The notes under the pieces are model-generated. The model worked only from the letters and a program-made list of their open reading frames with translations, had not been told where the DNA came from and did not search any database. From Acidiphilium sp. CAG:727 (GTDB lineage Bacteria > Bacillota > Clostridia > Christensenellales > Borkfalkiaceae), in assembly GCA_000437515.1 (NCBI GenBank), contig FR898462.1:1-18028 (forward strand): DNA of 18,028 nucleotides, given 5' to 3'. Shown here in pieces: positions 6,037 through 13,869 of the stretch. A program made the position numbers and the translations under genes. The first letter of the stretch is position 1. Each line of letters begins with the position of its first letter.

Positions 6037-9000
6037 AGATTACCTGACACCGGAAAATTTAGGCGGCGAACTCGCCGAAATCGGGCAGAATATCCGCGGA
6101 GGGATTCCTTCCGCGGTTTTCGGCGTTAATTTTGCGGAAAAGTGTCTTATTGCGTCATCGGTAGGCTTGCCGGTCTTGTATATAGTCAAAGACGGTTTAT
6201 ACGGAGTAAAAATCGCCGAAGAGTTGACTGCGTTGTCCGGAGAACGGACGGTTTATCTGCCCGCAAAAGACGACGTTTTATTGTATAAATCCGCATTTGA
6301 CAGAACGTCTTTATTTGCAAGATTGAATGCTTTATACGAGATAAAAAACGGGGCGAGGTTCGTCGTTACCACGTTTCAGTCTTTACTTCAATTGTTTCCG
6401 CGTGATATTCCGACGATTAAAATAAGAAAAAACGAAGTCTACGACATCGGCGGGATAGTAAACAAACTAGTCAAATTCGGTTACAGAAGAGAAGAATTTG
6501 CCGACGACAGGGCAACTTTCGCGCTGCGCGGCGATATACTCGAAATAAATCCCGTAAACGGAGAATATTCGTACCGCGTGGATTTTTTCGGCGACGAAGT
6601 GGAAAGCGTCTTCAGGTTCTACGGAGAAGACAGGGAAAATAAGACCGCCGTTACGGAATTCGAGATTATCGCCGCCACCGACGTGATCGTCGGCGACGAC
6701 GAAGTCGAAGATGTTAAACAAACGTTAAGACAATCGCTTTCCAAGTTCGGTACTCTTTCGGTGAGGGACGACGCGCGGAAAATCGTGAACGATCTCGAAG
6801 AAAAACTGGACGGCGGCGTTCCGTGCGGAGAACTGCAATTCGTCATGCCGATCTTAAAAAGCGTTACCGACGATTTCACTACCTATATGCCGACGGATAC
6901 GCTCGTCGTATACGACGAAAGTAAAATGCTCGTCGACGGTATAACGGCAACGTTGAAAGATCATTCGGAAAGACTGCTTACTTTGGGCAGGGCGGGTAAA
7001 ATTTTCGATTTTTCCGCAAGGCAGTTAAGCGATTGCCGGAAATTGATTAAAAGACTTAATTCGTTCAGGGAAGTCGCGTTTCAGAATATCACCACGACGA
7101 TAAATTTTTTTAACCCGCTAAAAACGTATTCGCTCAGATGTTCGCCGGTTGCCAGATATACCGCCGATTTCGAAGCAATATATGACGACGTAAAAAACTG
7201 GAAGTTTGGCGGGTATAAAGTTATTATTTGTTGCGGAAACGACAAAAGGGCGGATTCTTTAAGCGATGAATTATACGCCCGCGGTTGTATGTGCGTGCGG
7301 GGCGATAACGCCGAAGCGAGAAACGGAGTAGCCGTCGTTACGTCGTACTTTTTGCCGAGCGGTCTTATTTATCACTCTGCAAAACTCGTACTTATAGGTA
7401 CGGGCGATTTGTATATCGCAACTAAAGAAAATAAACGGATAAAACGAAAACGCGGCGATTTGTTTCAGGCTCCGGAAGTCGGCGATTACGCCGTACACGA
7501 AGTACACGGCATAGGTTACGTAAAAGGCGTAAAAAGAATTACGACGCAGGAAGGCAGTAAAGATTACGTAGCGGTCGAATATCTCGGCGGAGATACGCTG
7601 TACGTCGGCGTAGATCAGATGGATAAACTTACCAAGTATATGGGCGGCGGAGAAAAACCCAGGCTTAACCGTATAGGCGGTAAGGAATTCGAGCGTATAA
7701 AAGAGCGAGTCAAGGCTTCTATCTCCGAAATGACGATAGACCTTAAAAAACTCTATAAAGCGAGAAAAGAAAAGAAAGGTTTTGCGTTTTCGGCAGACGA
7801 CGCTTTTTCGGAAGAATTCGACGAGGCTTTCGAATTTGAGCCGACCGAAGATCAAATTCAGTCAGTCGCCGAAATCAAAGCGGATATGGAAAGCGAAAAG
7901 GTTATGGACAGACTGCTTTGCGGCGACGTCGGATTCGGGAAAACGGAAGTTGCGTTCAGGGCGGCTTTCAAGGCTATAGCCGACGGCAAGCAGGTTGCGC
8001 TCGTTTGTCCTACGACGATTCTTTGCGAACAGCATTATCGGGCTGCAAAAAAAAGATTTGAAAATTTCGGAGTAAGAATAGAATCGCTTAATCGTTTCAA
8101 AACTTCCGCGCAACAAAAGAAAATAATAACGGATTTGGCGGACGGGCTGATAAGTTTCGTTATCGGTACTCACAGATTATTCGGTTCCGACGTAAAATTT
8201 CATGATTTGGGACTGCTCGTACTCGACGAAGAGCAACGATTCGGCGTCGAACATAAAGAAAAACTGAAACTCCTTAAAGAAAACGTAGATACGCTCACGA
8301 TGACTGCAACGCCTATACCGAGGACGCTTCACATGTCACTTGCGGGCATCAGAGATATAAGCGTTATAAATACGCCTCCGAATATAAGAATTCCCGTACA
8401 GACATACGTCGTCGAAGAGAGCGACGCGCTTTTCAAAGACGCAATAACGCGCGAACTGGCAAGAGAAGGTCAGGTTCTGGTGATGCACAACCGGGTAGAA
8501 ACAATCTATAAACTTGCCGATAAATTAAAGACGATCGTTCCCGAAGCGAAAATAATAGTTGCGCACGGACAAATGGATGCTAAAACGCTGGAAGACAGCG
8601 TGATGAAATTTTACGACGGCGATTACAACGTTCTGGTCGCCACGACTATTATCGAAAACGGTATTGATTTGCCGAGGGCAAACACAATCATAGTTACCGA
8701 CAGCGATAAACTCGGCTTGTCTACGCTTTATCAATTGAAAGGCAGGGTGGGCAGAAGCAACGTAATGGCTCACGCTTATTTTACTTTCGACAGAGATAAA
8801 GTTATGTCGGAGGCGGCCTATAAAAGACTTTCGGCGTTGACCGAGTTCACCGAAATGGGAAGCGGATACAAAATCGCCATGCGGGACCTCGAAATAAGGG
8901 GCGCGGGCAACGTAATGGGTAAAGAGCAGCACGGACACATGGACAAAGTCGGTTATGAACTTTACAATAAATTGCTCACAGAAAGTCTCGGCGAAACTAA

Positions 9001-9439
9001 AAAAGAGTCGGACGTCGAACTTGACGTCAATATGGACGCGTATATCCCCGAAGATTATATTTCGACGTCTTCTTCCCGGATGGATTGTTATAAGCAGATA
9101 GCCGAAATAACTGCGGACGAAGACGACGAAAGAGTTACTCGTTCTCTCGAAGAGTATTACGGAAAGATTCCCCGCGAGGTGAGAAATTTGATTCTGATAG
9201 CCAAACTTAAGGCGGCGGCCAAAAAACGCGGCGCAGTCAAGGTCGCGGTCGGTTCGAAAAAGTCTTACGTGGAACTGGCGGACATATCGTGTCTGCAAAA
9301 CGCCGGTTTAATGGACGAGTTGCTCAGGCGCAAGGATAAAATATCGTTTGAATTTTCCGCAACCCCCGTTATTGATTTTTCAAAATCCGGAAGTTCGGCA
9401 GAAGATACGGCGAAATATATGCTTGAAACCCTTAAATAA
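6029..9439 (+). CDS. mfd: Transcription-repair coupling factor Mfd
   Basis: 1136 residues (E. coli 1148). A DNA translocase that dislodges RNA polymerase stalled at lesions and recruits UvrA. The UvrB-like N-terminal region contains LPAKDDVLLY near residue 77. The RNA polymerase-interacting domain starts near GDYAVHEVHGIGYV (485 onward). The SF2 motor has Walker A GDVGFGKTE at 632-640, Walker B DEEQ at 733-736, a MTATPIPRT motif III region and motif VI GRVGRS at 905-910. The C-terminal TRCF domain is complete. ATG 6029 lies in the last codons of pth with no clear Shine-Dalgarno, so it is probably started by coupling to pth translation. Confidence 0.97.
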   Translation: MLKDYLTPENLGGELAEIGQNIRGGIPSAVFGVNFAEKCLIASSVGLPVLYIVKDGLYGVKIAEELTALSGERTVYLPAKDDVLLYKSAFDRTSLFARLNALYEIKNGARFVVTTFQSLLQLFPRDIPTIKIRKNEVYDIGGIVNKLVKFGYRREEFADDRATFALRGDILEINPVNGEYSYRVDFFGDEVESVFRFYGEDRENKTAVTEFEIIAATDVIVGDDEVEDVKQTLRQSLSKFGTLSVRDDARKIVNDLEEKLDGGVPCGELQFVMPILKSVTDDFTTYMPTDTLVVYDESKMLVDGITATLKDHSERLLTLGRAGKIFDFSARQLSDCRKLIKRLNSFREVAFQNITTTINFFNPLKTYSLRCSPVARYTADFEAIYDDVKNWKFGGYKVIICCGNDKRADSLSDELYARGCMCVRGDNAEARNGVAVVTSYFLPSGLIYHSAKLVLIGTGDLYIATKENKRIKRKRGDLFQAPEVGDYAVHEVHGIGYVKGVKRITTQEGSKDYVAVEYLGGDTLYVGVDQMDKLTKYMGGGEKPRLNRIGGKEFERIKERVKASISEMTIDLKKLYKARKEKKGFAFSADDAFSEEFDEAFEFEPTEDQIQSVAEIKADMESEKVMDRLLCGDVGFGKTEVAFRAAFKAIADGKQVALVCPTTILCEQHYRAAKKRFENFGVRIESLNRFKTSAQQKKIITDLADGLISFVIGTHRLFGSDVKFHDLGLLVLDEEQRFGVEHKEKLKLLKENVDTLTMTATPIPRTLHMSLAGIRDISVINTPPNIRIPVQTYVVEESDALFKDAITRELAREGQVLVMHNRVETIYKLADKLKTIVPEAKIIVAHGQMDAKTLEDSVMKFYDGDYNVLVATTIIENGIDLPRANTIIVTDSDKLGLSTLYQLKGRVGRSNVMAHAYFTFDRDKVMSEAAYKRLSALTEFTEMGSGYKIAMRDLEIRGAGNVMGKEQHGHMDKVGYELYNKLLTESLGETKKESDVELDVNMDAYIPEDYISTSSSRMDCYKQIAEITADEDDERVTRSLEEYYGKIPREVRNLILIAKLKAAAKKRGAVKVAVGSKKSYVELADISCLQNAGLMDELLRRKDKISFEFSATPVIDFSKSGSSAEDTAKYMLETLK

Positions 9440-9492
9440 ATCCGTATAGAATAAAAAAAACGAAAAATTTTAACTCAACCGTTGCAAAAGTC

Positions 9493-9521
9493 TTGCATTG
9501 ATCGGAATTATTTAGTATAAT
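9493..9521 (+). promoter_or_regulatory. Sigma-A type promoter for the foldase lipoprotein
   Basis: TTGCAT at 9493-9498 and TATAAT at 9516-9521 with a 17-base spacer. The leader is about 46 bases and contains a CAGGAG ribosome binding site at 9562-9567. It separates this gene from the mfd transcript; no terminator is obvious after mfd, so read-through may add to expression. Confidence 0.85.
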
Positions 9522-9573
9522 AAGTAGCACAGCAAACCATTACTATGACTTATTATGTCAACAGGAGATTCCT

Positions 9574-11613
9574 ATGAAGAAACTTACGTTGAAACTCGTT
9601 ACCGTAATCACCGCCGTCGCTCTCGCGATGGGAACGTTGGTGGGTTGCGGGCTTTTCGAAGTCAATACCGACAGAGATATGGCTCAGAAAGTCGCTACGG
9701 TCTGTATCGATAAAAACGAGGTCGACACAGACGTTATTTATAAAAGAGATATGGTGGCGGGGTATTACTCCTACGGTTATTATTACGTCAACAACTACGG
9801 TTACACCAAAGCAAAGACTTACGAGATGATTCTCGATAATCTTATAAGCAACTCTATCGTCGTTCAGAACGCGAAGAAATACCTTGCAACCGACGGCGAG
9901 TATTCGAACGAAGATTTGACGCTTTTGAAAAACGAAGGCGTACTCGCTCTTCTGGCAAAAGAATCCGAAATATCTGCGTTCAACGCTAAAACGAAGTTAA
10001 AAGTCGGAAGCGCGGAGTATTACGAGGCACTTAATTCGTACGTATTCGATTTATATAACGGTAAGCCGGTTACGGCAAAAGACGCTCCTTTCAGATTCGT
10101 ATCTGCGACGAGCGCGCTTAATGCGGTATACACCGCTGTCGCCGCCGTAAATTCGCTCGTCGATTCGTTTATGGACGATACTACCGACGATACTCATAGT
10201 CACGACTCGATTTCTTACGACGTGAGATCGACTCCTACTATCAAACAGGACGATACCGACGAAAGAATTAAGGTAAAAACGATATTCCTCGATTCGACCG
10301 ATAAAAAAGCAGAAAAAATCAAGGCTTACAAAAAAGGCATCGCCAGATTGGAAGAATTGGGGCTTGTAGAAAGCGGTACTACGATTTCCACGGCAAACAA
10401 ATACGTAATCTTATCGATCCCTTATTTCCGCGACACTATCGAAAGTTCGATCAATTCGAAAATCGTTGAAAATTATCAGGATAAAATCGAAGAAGCCGAA
10501 GTTGCCAAAATAAACGGCGCTCTCGACGATCTTTATACGCAATACGATAATCTCCGTAAAAATCAGGAGGCTCAGCTTAACGGTTCCACGATAACCGATC
10601 TCGAAACCAAACTCGGATCCGTATCCGAAGACAATTTCGTTATTTACAACAATTGCGTCGGTTACGCTTACGTTTCGCATATTCTTATCGGTTATACCGA
10701 CGAACAAAAGGAAATCGCCAACGACAACAAGAAAGTAGTGGAATATTACAATAAGGCGAATAACACCGATTTGGCGGTAACTGCCGAAAACGTGCAGAAA
10801 GCGGTAGACTACTTCGTGGAAAAGAATATAGTCGCGAAAGATCTTCGTGAAACGTGGGTTAAGTCCGGTTACGGAATCTATAACGCGGACGGGTCCTATT
10901 CGTTCAAGAACAAATACGTTTACGACACCGAAAACGACGAATACACCGTCAACGGTAACACGGTTAAACTTTCCGATTATATCGGAAGCGTAGGAGTTCC
11001 GTATTATCACGCGGAAGATGAAGACGACGACGGCAACAAAGTTATCTCGCTTCGTTTTAACAACGTCGTCCCGACCGAATTTAATTACGACGGTTTCCGC
11101 GAACTGGCAAAGCAGGTTCTGGGGGTTTCCGACGCGTTATCGATCAACGGAACCGGAAAGGTAACTTCCTTTAATAACGACGTATACGAAAGAGTCGAAG
11201 ACTTAAAGTACGCTTTCTCGACGGACACGGGTAACTTAGGTAAATATCTCGGCTATTTGTATAGTCCGTACACGTCCGAAAGTCAATACGTCAAGGCGTT
11301 CTCGAAAGCCTGTAAGGATATTGTTGCCGAGGGTAAGGGCGCGTACAAAATGTTTGCTTCGCAAGAGTACGGTCTTCACATCGTGCTTTGCACCGAACTT
11401 GCCAACGAATACGGTCAATACGACAGCGCAGCCGCATTTATAGCCGCTTTGGCAGATGAAACAAGTTTTGCGGCGAGATTCAAGAAGGCTAACGAAGACC
11501 TTGCCAAATCACAGGCCGTAAATTCGCTTGCCACCAAACTTACGAACGAAGCGAAGAACAACGGAACGAAAGTTAAAAGATATAAAGACGCTTACAAAGA
11601 TCTTGTAAAATAA
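9574..11613 (+). CDS. PrsA/SurA-like peptidyl-prolyl isomerase lipoprotein with an interrupted parvulin domain
   Basis: 679 residues. A lipoprotein signal (basic KK, hydrophobic 7-22, lipobox LVGC with Cys25) predicts anchoring on the outer face of the membrane. The rest looks like an extracytoplasmic foldase. VSHIL at 367-371 matches the first parvulin strand. The second half appears far downstream: FSTDTGNLGKYLG at 548-560 matches the conserved S.D.....GDLG segment, and YGLHIVL at 599-605 matches the final YGYHII strand. About 175 residues lie between halves that are normally some 35 apart, including an acidic tract EDEDDD at 481-486. The region after Cys25 is Tyr-rich (62-77). Both core His residues (369, 601) are kept. 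Position after mfd agrees with the prsA-like gene near mfd in other Bacillota. The foldase role is inferred; isomerase activity is uncertain. Confidence 0.75.
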   Translation: MKKLTLKLVTVITAVALAMGTLVGCGLFEVNTDRDMAQKVATVCIDKNEVDTDVIYKRDMVAGYYSYGYYYVNNYGYTKAKTYEMILDNLISNSIVVQNAKKYLATDGEYSNEDLTLLKNEGVLALLAKESEISAFNAKTKLKVGSAEYYEALNSYVFDLYNGKPVTAKDAPFRFVSATSALNAVYTAVAAVNSLVDSFMDDTTDDTHSHDSISYDVRSTPTIKQDDTDERIKVKTIFLDSTDKKAEKIKAYKKGIARLEELGLVESGTTISTANKYVILSIPYFRDTIESSINSKIVENYQDKIEEAEVAKINGALDDLYTQYDNLRKNQEAQLNGSTITDLETKLGSVSEDNFVIYNNCVGYAYVSHILIGYTDEQKEIANDNKKVVEYYNKANNTDLAVTAENVQKAVDYFVEKNIVAKDLRETWVKSGYGIYNADGSYSFKNKYVYDTENDEYTVNGNTVKLSDYIGSVGVPYYHAEDEDDDGNKVISLRFNNVVPTEFNYDGFRELAKQVLGVSDALSINGTGKVTSFNNDVYERVEDLKYAFSTDTGNLGKYLGYLYSPYTSESQYVKAFSKACKDIVAEGKGAYKMFASQEYGLHIVLCTELANEYGQYDSAAAFIAALADETSFAARFKKANEDLAKSQAVNSLATKLTNEAKNNGTKVKRYKDAYKDLVK

Positions 11614-11620
11614 CGTGAAT

Positions 11621-11665
11621 ATTTCCCGTCGAAGGCTTTCGGCGGGAAATTTATAAAATTTTTGT
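11621..11665 (+). terminator. Rho-independent terminator after the foldase gene
   Basis: Inverted repeat 11621-11633 with 11638-11650, a 13-bp stem with one G-U pair and loop GGCT. It is followed by an AT-rich stretch with a run of five or more T near 11659-11663. It closes the monocistronic unit and precedes the infC promoter. Confidence 0.75.
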
Positions 11666-11683
11666 AATTTAACTTAAAAACGG

Positions 11684-11712
11684 TTGACGATATTGTTTTT
11701 AAGTGATATAAT
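11684..11712 (+). promoter_or_regulatory. Strong sigma-A promoter for the infC operon
   Basis: TTGACG at 11684-11689, a 17-base spacer and TATAAT at 11707-11712, with a TG one base before the -10 (extended -10). This is the best match to consensus in the window, as expected for a ribosomal-protein operon. The transcript would start near 11719. Confidence 0.9.
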
Positions 11713-11718
11713 ATGCTG

Positions 11719-11865
11719 GCAAAGTAGAAGTTGACCCTTCTCACCGTAAGATTTATCGAAACGGCGTATAGTAATTCTTTTGATTATATAAGGTATTATC
11801 GGGGTCGCTACGTTTGCGACCTCGTTTTTTATGCGAGTTAAAATTTAACGGGAAGGTAAACGACT
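11719..11865 (+). ncRNA. Structured leader of infC-rpmI-rplT, L20-leader-like
   Basis: About 147 bases of untranslated RNA between the promoter and the infC start. It contains an early hairpin, AGAAG (11726-11730) with CTTCT (11737-11741), and ends in a strong intrinsic terminator at 11800-11830. In Bacillota this operon is repressed by ribosomal protein L20, which binds the leader and favours termination. Position, length and the terminator fit that mechanism. I recognise it by layout rather than by a covariance match, and the L20-binding fold itself was not derived. Confidence 0.65.
11800..11830 (+). terminator. Attenuator terminator in the infC leader
   Basis: A 9-bp stem, 11800-11808 with 11816-11824 (one G-U pair), a 7-base loop, then six T at 11825-11830. 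It lies 35 bases before the infC start, so it must be bypassed for operon expression and is a regulatory site rather than an end-of-operon terminator. Confidence 0.85.
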
Positions 11866-12381
11866 ATTAAAGAGCAAACTCAAATCAACTACGATATAAA
11901 AGATCGCGAAGTCCGCCTCATCGGCGCAGACGGAAGCCAACTCGGCATCGTTTCTTCTGCGGAAGCGTTAAGGCTTGCCGAGGAACAAAATCTCGATCTT
12001 GTAAAAATTGCCGCGCAGGCAAATCCGCCGGTGTGCAAGATTATGGATTATGGCAAATATCGATTCGAAATGCTCAAAAAACAAAAGGAAGCCAGAAAAA
12101 ACCAGAAAACCGTCGAACTTAAAGAAATCTGGTTATCAATGACTATCGACGTCGGCGACCTCAACGTTAAAGCCCGTCAGGCTCAAAAGTTTTTAGCCGG
12201 CGGCAACAAGGTAAAGGTTTCAATCAGGATGAGAGGCAGACAAAACGCTCACTCCAATCTCGGTGTGGACGTTATGAACAGGTTTTACGCACTCGTCGGT
12301 GACGATGCGGTTATGGAAAAAAGACCTATGTTCGAAGGCAGGAACATTCTTATGATCCTTGCGCCATCGAAATCCAACTGA
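11866..12381 (+). CDS. infC: Translation initiation factor IF-3 (AUU start codon)
   Basis: 171 residues from ATT 11866. IF-3 binds the 30S subunit and checks start codon and initiator tRNA. The N-terminal domain reads IKEQTQINYDI..REVRLIG..GSQLGI, followed by the signature NPPVCKIMDYGKYRFE around residues 46-61. The C-terminal domain ends RGRQNAHSNLG..PMFEGRNILMILAP. The frame is closed upstream by TAA at 11857-11859, and the first ATG (12031, codon 56) would delete the N-domain. The start must therefore lie between, and ATT 11866, nine bases after GGAAGG (11851-11856), gives the family N-terminus. AUU initiation is the known device by which IF-3 limits its own synthesis in E. coli and occurs in other infC genes. 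First gene of the L35/L20 operon. Confidence 0.95.
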   Translation: MKEQTQINYDIKDREVRLIGADGSQLGIVSSAEALRLAEEQNLDLVKIAAQANPPVCKIMDYGKYRFEMLKKQKEARKNQKTVELKEIWLSMTIDVGDLNVKARQAQKFLAGGNKVKVSIRMRGRQNAHSNLGVDVMNRFYALVGDDAVMEKRPMFEGRNILMILAPSKSN

Positions 12382-12408
12382 CATACAAAAAATAAGGAGA
12401 GTACTATT

Positions 12409-12609
12409 ATGCCAAAAATGAAATCGCACAGCGGTGCAAAAAAACGTTTCAAAATCACCGGTACGGGCAAAGTTAAGAGATACAGCCAGAATAAGAGCCA
12501 TATCCTTAGTAAAAAGTCCACCAAGAGAAAGAGAAGATTAAGAACCGGTACTTACGTATCTTCCACTCAGGAAAAGACCGTAAAGAATCTTATTCCTTAC
12601 AAAGCGTAA
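12409..12609 (+). CDS. rpmI: 50S ribosomal protein L35
   Basis: 66 residues, highly basic, with the family start MPKMKSHSGAKKRFKITG and the end KNLIPY. A component of the large subunit. AAGGAG lies at 12391-12396. It is 27 bases after infC and 18 before rplT, in the universal infC-rpmI-rplT order. Confidence 0.98.
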   Translation: MPKMKSHSGAKKRFKITGTGKVKRYSQNKSHILSKKSTKRKRRLRTGTYVSSTQEKTVKNLIPYKA

Positions 12610-12627
12610 TTATAAAGGAGAAAGGAT

Positions 12628-12984
12628 ATGCGTATTAAAAGAGGCGTGAACGCCGTTAAAAAACGTAGAAAAATAATGAGACTTGCCAAAGGTTACTTTG
12701 GCGCGAAGAGTAAACTTTACAGAGTTGCAAGACAAGCCGTTATGAAGTCGCAAGCGTACGCTTACGTCGGCAGAAAGGCTAAAAAGAGAGATTTCCGTAA
12801 ACTTTGGATCGCAAGAATCAACGCGGGCTGCCGCGCTAACGGTATGTCTTACAGTACTTTTATGCACGGACTTAAAGTTGCGGGTATCAACCTTAACAGA
12901 AAGGTCCTTGCGGATATGGCCGTAAACGATGCGGCAGGATTTACCGCTCTTACCGCTACCGCGAAAGCAAATATCAATAAGTGA
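12628..12984 (+). CDS. rplT: 50S ribosomal protein L20
   Basis: 118 residues, the standard length. The basic N-terminal extension MRIKRGVNAVKKRRK is followed by LAKGYFGAKSKLYR, then the globular C-domain with LWIARINAGCRANGMSYSTF. L20 binds 23S rRNA early in large-subunit assembly and in Bacillota represses its own operon through the leader seen at 11719-11865. AAAGGAG is at 12615-12621. Confidence 0.98.
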   Translation: MRIKRGVNAVKKRRKIMRLAKGYFGAKSKLYRVARQAVMKSQAYAYVGRKAKKRDFRKLWIARINAGCRANGMSYSTFMHGLKVAGINLNRKVLADMAVNDAAGFTALTATAKANINK

Positions 12985-12991
12985 TTATACG

Positions 12992-13010
12992 GTCGCTTTT
13001 ATAAGGCGGC
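12992..13010 (+). other. Small hairpin just after rplT
   Basis: An 8-bp stem (12992-12999 with 13003-13010), including two G-U pairs, and a 3-base loop. No T-tract follows. It is the first of two structures in the rplT-TrmH gap and may be part of one larger element. Confidence 0.4.
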
Positions 13011-13018
13011 TGCTTCGT

Positions 13019-13080
13019 AAGGGTCGTGAAAAGCGTAATCGTCCGACGATGCGCCTTGCATAGACCCTTTTTCATTTTTT
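13019..13080 (+). terminator. Interrupted-stem terminator or attenuator between rplT and the TrmH gene
   Basis: The outer stem AAGGGTC (13019-13025) pairs with GACCCTT (13063-13069). Inside it, AAGCG (13031-13035) pairs with CGCCTT (13052-13057, one bulge) and ATCGT (13038-13042) pairs with ACGAT (13046-13050) around a CCG loop. Two T-runs follow, 13068-13072 and 13075-13080. It should reduce transcription past the ribosomal genes. It ends directly at the ATG of the next gene, which makes an attenuator role possible. Confidence 0.6.
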
Positions 13081-13857
13081 ATGGTTATTACGTCGAAAAC
13101 AAACAAAACTGTTGCCTTCGTCGCTTCGTTGAAAAATAAAAAGGCAAGACGGGAACATTCCGCATACGTCGTAGAAGGGAAAAAAATGGTTGCCGAGGCG
13201 TTTGCAGCAGGTAAACGAGTAAAACTCGTGATGGTTGCCGAATCGGTCGAGAACGAGATGTCGTTTCCGATCGAGCATATCACGGTAAGCGACGCGGTGT
13301 TCAGGTACGTCAGCGACGAGGTTACGCCGCAAGGCGTTCTGGCTGTTCTGAGTATCGAAAAAAAGACGATAACCAAGGCAGACGGCGTCTGCGTTTTACT
13401 TGACGGCATATCCGACCCCGGTAATTTAGGTACTATTTTCAGAACCGTTGCGGCAGTCGGAGTAAAAAAAATATATCTCGTAAATTGTTGCGATCCATAT
13501 TCCCCCAAAACGGTAAGATCGTCGATGAGCGGTATATATCACGTTGAGTTTTACGAGTGTACTTACGAAGAGTCGTTTGCCGCGCTTTCCGGCGTAAAAG
13601 TTTTTGCCGCCGATATGGGAGGCAGTAATATTTTCGAAATAAATCCGCCCGACGATTATTGCGTCGTTATAGGTAACGAAGCGAACGGTATAAGCGAAGA
13701 GATAGAAAAAAGAGCCGACGGTATTATAGGGATTCCTATGAGCAAGACTTCCGAAAGCCTTAACGCGGCGGTATCGTTGAGCGTTAACGCGGCGGTATCG
13801 TTGGCGATCACCTTGTATACGCTTACCGTAGGTAAGGGCAAATCTTTGATAAAATAA
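13081..13857 (+). CDS. TrmH-family RNA 2'-O-methyltransferase (SpoU/YsgA-like)
   Basis: 258 residues. The N-terminal substrate-binding domain has MVITSKTNK and YVVEGKKMV (29-37). The SPOUT catalytic domain has LDGISDPGNLGTIFRT at 107-122 (motif 1, Asn115 and Arg121), VIGNEANGIS at 196-205 (motif 2) and IPMSKTSESLNAAVSL at 218-233 (motif 3). The family transfers a methyl group from SAM to a ribose 2'-OH of rRNA or tRNA, and position next to ribosomal-protein genes suggests a 23S rRNA target. Motif 3 carries an 8-residue duplication (228-235 and 236-243). ATG 13081 has no Shine-Dalgarno because the T-runs of the preceding hairpin lie directly upstream, yet the next residues are the normal family start. 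The exact target nucleotide is unknown. Confidence 0.9.
   Translation: MVITSKTNKTVAFVASLKNKKARREHSAYVVEGKKMVAEAFAAGKRVKLVMVAESVENEMSFPIEHITVSDAVFRYVSDEVTPQGVLAVLSIEKKTITKADGVCVLLDGISDPGNLGTIFRTVAAVGVKKIYLVNCCDPYSPKTVRSSMSGIYHVEFYECTYEESFAALSGVKVFAADMGGSNIFEINPPDDYCVVIGNEANGISEEIEKRADGIIGIPMSKTSESLNAAVSLSVNAAVSLAITLYTLTVGKGKSLIK
13760..13803 (+). repeat. 24-base in-frame tandem duplication inside the TrmH-family gene
   Basis: A 20-base sequence beginning TTAACGCGGCGG occurs identically at 13760-13779 and 13784-13803, a period of 24 bases. It encodes NAAVSLSV followed by NAAVSLAI. Homologues normally have one copy of this SLN..V....LY helix. Near-identity of the copies suggests a recent slip or an assembly error. 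Confidence 0.9.
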
Positions 13858-13869
13858 GGAGAGTATACT

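Noticed and set aside
8525..9298. 257-codon antisense open frame within mfd
   Set aside because: Rich in Phe, Arg and His with no family resemblance; an expected shadow of mfd codon usage.
12031..12381. Short IF-3 beginning at the first ATG
   Set aside because: It would remove the conserved N-domain encoded in the same frame upstream; the AUU start at 11866 explains the whole sequence.
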